Source: CAWFPR01 sp963817635
Lineage (GTDB): Bacteria > Acidobacteriota > Vicinamibacteria > Vicinamibacterales > 2-12-FULL-66-21
NCBI GenBank assembly: GCA_963817635.1
Contig: CAWFPR010000015.1
Coordinates: 124,001 to 188,000, forward strand
Length of the DNA stretch: 64,000 bases
Reading direction: 5' to 3'
Positions 55,031 through 64,000 of the stretch are shown here, piece after piece; position 1 is the stretch's first letter; every line of letters starts with the position of its first letter. The notes under the pieces are model-generated. The model saw nothing but the letters and a program-made list of their open reading frames with translations. It searched no databases and was not told where the DNA came from. The translations under genes were made by a program, and so were the position numbers.

Positions 55031-56326
55031 TAGAACCGCCCTTCGACCAGCTGTCCGTGCTCGACCATCAACGGCGGCGGCTCGAGGCGAATCAGGTGCC
55101 CGAACTCCTGCGCGGAACGCCTCCAGCGACAATCCGGCGGCCGAGGCAATCTTGGCGAGCTGGTGCGGATCCTCGAAGTCGTCGCGGCGCAGCCGGATCA
55201 TGTAGCGGCGCGCAATCGCGTACCGCGTCGAGTGGATGTCGACGAGCCGCAGGCGCGCCCGTCCGGTGGCCGGATCGAGCATCTCGGAAAACGGCACCGG
55301 CGCAAAATGCCCCGCCTGCATCGAGATCATCGCCGCGTTGCCGCCCCCGAGGATGTACTTCGCGGCGCAGTAGCCCAGGTCGCGCGTGTACTCCATGTCC
55401 ATCGGAATCGGGTCGGCGCACCGGAGCTCGTACCCGACGTTCTTGGCCGCGATCGTCGTCTTGACGTGGAACCGTGCGAGCCGCCGCTGGACTTCCGCCT
55501 TGAGGATTTCGCCGATGTTCACCTCGGCGATGCGCAGGTGCCCGTGATCGTCGCGTTCGACGTCCTGGAACTGCTGCAGGTCTTCGGGCGCGATGTCGAG
55601 CACCAGCCCCTCGGCAATCACGGCAACGCCATCTCTCCGGCCGTCGCTCAACCGCTTGATGATCGCGCCGACCAGCGTATCGACGATGTCGGCGAGGCGG
55701 ATGTCGTGCCCGCCGAACTCCTCGGGGATGAGCGTCAGCGTCGCGCCGGCCGCCTTGCCGACTCCGAGCGCCAGGTGCCCGGCCTTGCGCCCCATGGTGA
55801 TCACGAAGTACCAGCGCGAGGTGGTCTTCGCGTCGACCATGAGGTTCTTGACCATCTCGGCGCCGAGGTGACGGGCCGTCTGGAATCCGAACGTATCGGC
55901 GTACTGCGGCAGTTCCAGATCGTTGTCGATCGTCTTCGGCACGTGCACGACCCGGATCCGGCCGTTGGCGGCCGCCTCGAGCTTCATCGCCGAGAAGGCA
56001 GTGTCGTCGCCGCCGATCGTGATGAGCATCGAGACGTCCAGCCGGAGCAGCGACGTGACGACGGTTTCGAGGTCTTCCGGGCGGCGCGTCGGATTGGCGC
56101 GCGAGATGCCGATGTGCGATCCGCCGCGAAAGTGGATACGGCTGACCTGGTCGATTTCGAGCGGCGTCACGTGGTCGATAAGGCCCTGCATGATCCACTC
56201 GAACCCGTCCCGGATGCCGAGCACTTCGACGTCCTGGAGGCGGCTGCGGATGGTGGCGGCGCTGATCACGCTGTTGATCCCCGGCGCCGGACCACCGCCG
56301 ACGAGAATGGCGAGTCGGTCTGACAT
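55030..56326 (-). CDS. 6-phosphofructokinase, PPi-type, one frameshift
   Basis: About 432 aa. Nucleotide/phosphate loop GGGPAPGINSVI at the start, then TIGGDDTAFSAM and VPKTIDNDLELP. The Asp in GGDD and the Lys in PKTIDND are the residues known to favour pyrophosphate over ATP. MGRKAGHLALGVGKAAGA and YELRCADPIPMDMEYTRDLG are further active-site elements. The frame changes near 55115; the correct tail reads QEFGHLIRLEPPPLMVEHGQ and stops at 55030. It phosphorylates fructose 6-phosphate reversibly. It faces the methyltransferase operon. Confidence 0.88.
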
Positions 56327-56401
56327 GACTCGATCCTACGCCTCGACCGGGGTGCGCTCAAAGCCGGGACCGGGTTACGATGGCGATGGGGCGGTCGAGC
56401 T

Positions 56402-59018
<2,617 letters not shown>

Positions 59019-59029
59019 TGACGGACGGA

Positions 59030-59368
59030 TCAGTGCATGCGCCGATTCGTGCCGGCGCGCCGGAGGTGCCCCGACCGCCGCTCGATGTCGAACGGGGGCC
59101 CGAAGCCAAACTGCCGGCGATCGCATCCCGCGCGCCGCTGGGCCCGACGCCGCTCCAGGCCTTCCGGAGCGGCGCCGGCCAGCGCCCGCTGCTGCCGCAA
59201 CGCCCGCCGCGCGGGCTCCATGACCTCGAGCAGCCCGTCGTACAGCGTCTGCACGCGCGCGTTGCCCGGCTCCTGCGCCAGGACTTCACGCAGATAGCCC
59301 GCCACGGCCATGATGTTGGCGCGCTGCCAGGCCTGCTGTCTCAAACGGACGACTCCCGAATCGGCCAC
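59030..59368 (-). CDS. Hypothetical basic protein, antisense-side between hydroxylase and amidohydrolase
   Basis: 112 aa from a GTG with AGAGGA nine bases upstream. Residues about 7-60 form a helix (RQQAWQRANIMAVAGYLREV, EPGNARVQTLYDGLLEVM) and the tail is very Arg-rich. Third positions are strongly G/C. It runs opposite to the flanking genes and shares a divergent start region with the amidohydrolase gene. No family is recognised. The Arg-rich tail could be a chance extension. Confidence 0.5.
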   Translation of the reverse strand: MADSGVVRLRQQAWQRANIMAVAGYLREVLAQEPGNARVQTLYDGLLEVMEPARRALRQQRALAGAAPEGLERRRAQRRAGCDRRQFGFGPPFDIERRSGHLRRAGTNRRMH

Positions 59369-59463
59369 CGTGACGTGTCCTCTGAAGGTATCCGTGCCGG
59401 TAGGGCGATGATACCGCAGGCGGCACGCCGCGGCACCTGTGAGCAGACGAGAGCCCGCCGCTC

Positions 59464-60457
59464 GTGGTGAACGCACACACGCACCTCTACTCTGGCCTGG
59501 TCCCGCTGGGGATGCCTGGCGCCTTCGAGCCCGCCGTCATGTTTCCTGGAGATTCTCGCGCGGGTGTGGTGGCGTCTCGATCGTGCTCTCGACCCCGCGG
59601 CCCTGCGTGCCGCCGCGCGCCTGTATGTCGCCGAAGCGGCACTGCACGGGACGACGGTGCTCATCGATCACCACGAGTCGCCGTCGTGCATCGAGGGTTC
59701 GCTCGACGTGATTGCCGACGCCTGCCACGAGTTCGGGATGCCGGCGGTCCTCTGCTACGGTGCGACCGAACGCAATGGCGGCGCGGACGAAGCCCGGCGG
59801 GGGCTCGAGGAGTGCCGCCGCTTCATCGCGTCGAATCGGCGCCCGTACGTGCGCGGCGTCGTCGGTCTGCATGCCTCGTTCACGGCCTCGGACGATACCA
59901 TCGCGCGCGCAGGCGCGCTGTGCCGGGAGATGGGAACCGTCCTCCACGTGCACATGGCTGAAGATCGCGCGGACGTGGACGACGCGCGTGCACGGGGCCA
60001 CGCCGGGCCGCTCGAACGGCTTGAATCGCTCGGGGCGCTGCCCCCTGGATCGATCCTCGCGCACGGCGTGCACCTGGACCGGGCGCAGGTCCGCCACGCA
60101 GGCGCACGCGGATGGTGGATCGTGCAGAATCCCCGATCCAACCGGCACAATGGCGTGGGGTACCCGGCGGGGCTCGGGGAAAGCGCGCGCGTGGCGCTCG
60201 GGACCGACGGGTTCGTGTCGGACATGAACCAGGAAGCGGCCGCCTTGCGCGAGGACGCGCGGGCGCATGGAGAATCGCCCGATGTCGCTGAGCGGCGTGC
60301 GTCCGCCGGAGTTCAGCTGGCCGGCGAGCGTTTCGACGGCCCCTTGCCCGCCGGCGCGCGGCCCGACCTGCACGCGGTCCGCGACGCGATCGAGCAGGTG
60401 CGCATGGAAGCCGCGACCGCCGCCTCCGCGTTGTGGGAACGCATGGCGTCACTCTAA
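59464..60457 (+). CDS. Short amidohydrolase (SsnA-like aminohydrolase), one frameshift
   Basis: About 331 aa. The protein begins with VNAHTHLYSGL, the metal-binding HxH; the usual N-terminal beta-sandwich is absent. The frame changes near 59545, after which FLEILARVWWRLDRAL continues. Further metal sites are VLIDHHESP, HVHMAED, ILAHGVHLDRAQV and ALGTDGFVSDMN. Cytosine- or guanine-deaminase-like enzymes share these. It would hydrolyse a heterocyclic or amidine C-N bond of a product of the neighbouring hydroxylase. The GTG at 59464 or 59467 starts it. Confidence 0.8.
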
Positions 60458-60462
60458 CAGGC

Positions 60463-60543
60463 CGCTGAAATATGGCGGCCTGATGGAATATGGAAAAGGG
60501 TAAATGGAAAAGAGGAGGATGGCTTTTTCAGCGTCCTGCTCGT
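60463..60543. repeat. Palindromic repeat, family A, copy 3
   Basis: The left arm AACAGGCCGCTGAAATATGG and the right arm CTTTTTCAGCGTCCTGCTCG form a stem of about 25 bases with mismatches. The interior holds the family words CCTGATGGAATATGG, AAAGGG and AAATGG. It sits between the amidohydrolase gene and the first PLP enzyme gene. Confidence 0.8.
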
Positions 60544-60567
60544 TAATCCAACTGGAGACACGAACCG

Positions 60568-62066
<1,499 letters not shown>

Positions 62067-62070
<4 letters not shown>

Positions 62071-63478
62071 CGGACCGGCGCGCGGCGCACGAATCGACGA
62101 TGGTGTGCGCGGGCTGCGGCGCCGACGCAACCGGCGTCTACCCGTTCCGCTGTCCGCGGGCGACGGGGAGCGACGACGTCGATCACGTCCTGACGCGCGT
62201 CCTGAGCCCGGAGTGGACGCGTTTCCCTTCCGGTTCCGATCGCAATCCGTTCGTTCGCTACCGCGGGCTGCTGCACTCGTTTCATGTCGCGCGGGCGCAC
62301 GGCATGCCGGAGGAGGCGTACGTCTCTCTGGTGCGCTCGCTCGATGAGTCCATCGCGCGCGTTGACGGGGGCGGATTCCGCGAGACGCCGTTCGGGCGCG
62401 ACGCGGCGCTCAGCGGCCAGCTCGGATTCAGCGGGCGCGGCGGCGTGTGGGTCAAGGACGAGACGGGCAATGTCTCGGGCTCGCACAAGGCGACGGCACC
62501 TGGCGGGGATCATGATCTACCTCCAGATGCTCGAGCGCATCGGGCTCATCGCTCCGCCGCTCGCGCCGCTGGCGATTGCGAGCTGCGGGAATGCCGCGCT
62601 CGCCGCCGCGGTTGTCGCGCGCGCGGCGGATCGCGATCTCCACGTGTTCATCCCGCCTGACGCGCCGGCGTCGGTCGTCGCCCGCCTCAGGGAGCTCGGC
62701 GCGCGCCTGACGATCTGCACCCGCCGGCCGGACGTCTCCGGCGATCCGTGCTACCACGCGTTCCGGCGCGCCGTCGCTGACGGCGCGCTGCCGTTCTGCT
62801 GCCAGGGCAACGAGAACGGCCTCACGATTGAAGGCGGCGAGACGATCGGCTACGAGATGCTCACGGCGCTGGCGGGCGCGCCGCTCGATCGGATCGTCAT
62901 CCAGGTTGGCGGCGGCGCGCTGGCCAGCGCCGTCATCCAGGCGTTCACCGAAGCCCGCACGCTCGGCATCACGTCGTCGCTGCCGCGGTTCCATGCCGTG
63001 CAGACGCGCGGCGCCTACCCCCTGAAGCGCGCGTACGACCTGGTCCGGGGCTGGATGAACGCGCACGGAACCGACGCCGAGACGGCGCTCCGTCATGCGG
63101 TGACGCATCGTGCCGGGTTCATGTGGCCGTGGGAAGAGGAGCCGCGAAGCCTGGCGCACGGCATCCTGGACGACGAGACCTACGACTGGGCCGCCGTCGT
63201 GAAGGGCATGCTCGAAAGCGGCGGCACGCCAATCGTGGTCACGGACGAAGAACTGACGAGCGCGTGCGACCTCGCGAATGCCACCCGCGGCCCTGACGCA
63301 ATTCGCGCGGAGCGCGGAGAGCAGCGAGGCACGCGCGGCCTCCGGCCATGGGGCGGCGCTCCCGGTCGATCATACCGGCGCGGCCGGCCTCGCCGGCCTG
63401 CAACAGCTGGTTCAGGAGGGCACGGTCCAACCCGGCGAACGCGTCGCGGTGATTTTCTCAGGCGTGCGCAGGGCCTGA
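62067..63478 (+). CDS. Threonine-synthase-like PLP enzyme, two frameshifts
   Basis: About 470 aa. The start has a CAGCGADATGVYPFRCP zinc-ribbon-like piece, as in threonine and cysteate synthases. The PLP Lys is in NVSGSHKAR (an extra A near 62493 breaks the frame before HLAGIMIYLQMLERIG). SCGNAALAAAVVA binds substrate, and VIQVGGGALASAVI is the PLP-phosphate loop. The frame changes again near 63300 and ends VIFSGVRRA at 63478. It is coupled to the first PLP gene (ATGA) and probably acts on the same or a following substrate. Confidence 0.78.
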
Positions 63479-63625
63479 TCGACCGGGCTCCCGCGCGCAC
63501 CAGCGCGTTTCCAGGCCCGCCCGCGTCAGGCGGGTGCGGATCGCTGAAGTCCACCGCGGAAATGCCGATTGTGCCATCGAGCCTGCCCGACCAGGGGTGG
63601 GGCGTCGTGCTGCCGGTGGAACGAG

Positions 63626-64000
63626 ATGGGCGTGCTATCCAGGGAAAATCAGTCCGAGTCGCCGACACGGCCACGGCCTGCCGGGTTGTCGGCAGTGCTC
63701 TTGGAGTCCGGAGTCGTCAGCGGGAGCGACCTGCTCGTTGCCGAGCAGCATGCCGCGCGCGAGTGCGTCGAGTTGACCGACGCGCTCGTCGCGCTCGGCC
63801 TGGCGTCTGAACGGGCTGCCTACGACGCGGCGGCGGCCGCCGCCGGCACCGAACGGATTGACCTCGAAGAGGTCGCGTCGAGCGAGCTCGCCGCGCGCCT
63901 CGTACCCGAGAAGCTCGCGCGCCGGCTGATGGTCGTCCCGATCCACGTGAGCGACCGGACGTTGACGTACACGACCTGCCGGCCGTTCGGGCGTGACACC
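63626..64000 (+). CDS. GspE/PilB-type secretion or pilus ATPase, N-terminal part (runs off the window)
   Basis: The ATG at 63626 opens a frame that continues to the end. After a variable start it shows the MshEN/T2SSE N-terminal pattern: SAVLLESGVVSGSDLLVAEQ, TDALVALGLASERAAYDAA, ERIDLEEVASSELAARLVPE and LARRLMVVPIHVSDRTLTYT. This domain binds cyclic di-GMP in some relatives. The ATPase core lies beyond the window. The ribosome binding site is weak. It is a separate unit from the PLP genes (147-base gap). Confidence 0.75.
   Translation, partial: MGVLSRENQSESPTRPRPAGLSAVLLESGVVSGSDLLVAEQHAARECVELTDALVALGLASERAAYDAAAAAAGTERIDLEEVASSELAARLVPEKLARRLMVVPIHVSDRTLTYTTCRPFGRDT

Overview
The window is high-GC, densely coded chromosomal DNA. 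It most resembles an acidobacterium of the Vicinamibacteria type. The inference rests on an orphan MacB-like permease of the acidobacterial duplicated (ADOP) kind, many secreted M28/M16/S10/metzincin peptidases with Gly/Arg-rich inserts, a PPi-type phosphofructokinase, an ECF sigma factor, and many short palindromic intergenic repeats. No rRNA, tRNA or CRISPR array was seen. About 25 single-base frameshifts interrupt otherwise well-conserved genes. Most look like sequencing or assembly indels, so I give each such gene as one feature and mark where the frame changes.

Layout: 1-407 is the broken end of a Ca2+/H+ exchanger. 920-18659 holds three secreted M28 peptidases, an internally deleted PhyH-type oxygenase, an MBOAT/SGNH O-acylation pair, a VOC protein, a lone receiver domain, a PAP2 phosphatase, a Tat-exported flavin amine oxidase, a beta-carbonic anhydrase, an Nramp transporter with a UspA protein, and an acetamidase/formamidase. 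18851-26836 (minus strand) is a tight eight-gene operon: vWA lipoprotein, PspA, membrane-anchored substrate-binding protein fused to an OmpA domain, ABC permease, ABC ATPase, membrane coiled-coil protein, two-domain AAA+ ATPase and a 97-aa helical protein. This is the best candidate for an undescribed system and looks like an energised envelope-stress or envelope-linking machine.

26988-32457 carries a GNAT enzyme, a YtrA-like GntR regulator with its ABC exporter, a small secreted domain and the ADOP permease. 32473-46615 carries an antitoxin remnant, an acyltransferase, an M16 peptidase, an S10 peptidase, a beta-lactamase-fold hydrolase, an Fpg-family glycosylase, a metzincin-type metalloprotease, a di-haem oxidoreductase and an ECF sigma factor. 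46696-49815 holds RecQ and a GxxExxY (PDDEXK-like) gene framed by inverted tandem repeats.

49816-54891 is a corrinoid one-carbon module: a PLP lyase, an MttB-family methyltransferase, a MetH-like reactivation domain, a corrinoid protein and a homocysteine methyltransferase. It appears to move methyl groups from a methylated amine to homocysteine. 55030-56326 is a PPi-type phosphofructokinase. 56402-63478 holds an XdhD-like molybdenum hydroxylase, a short amidohydrolase and two fold-type-II PLP enzymes, which look like one catabolic pathway. The window ends inside a GspE/PilB-type ATPase gene.
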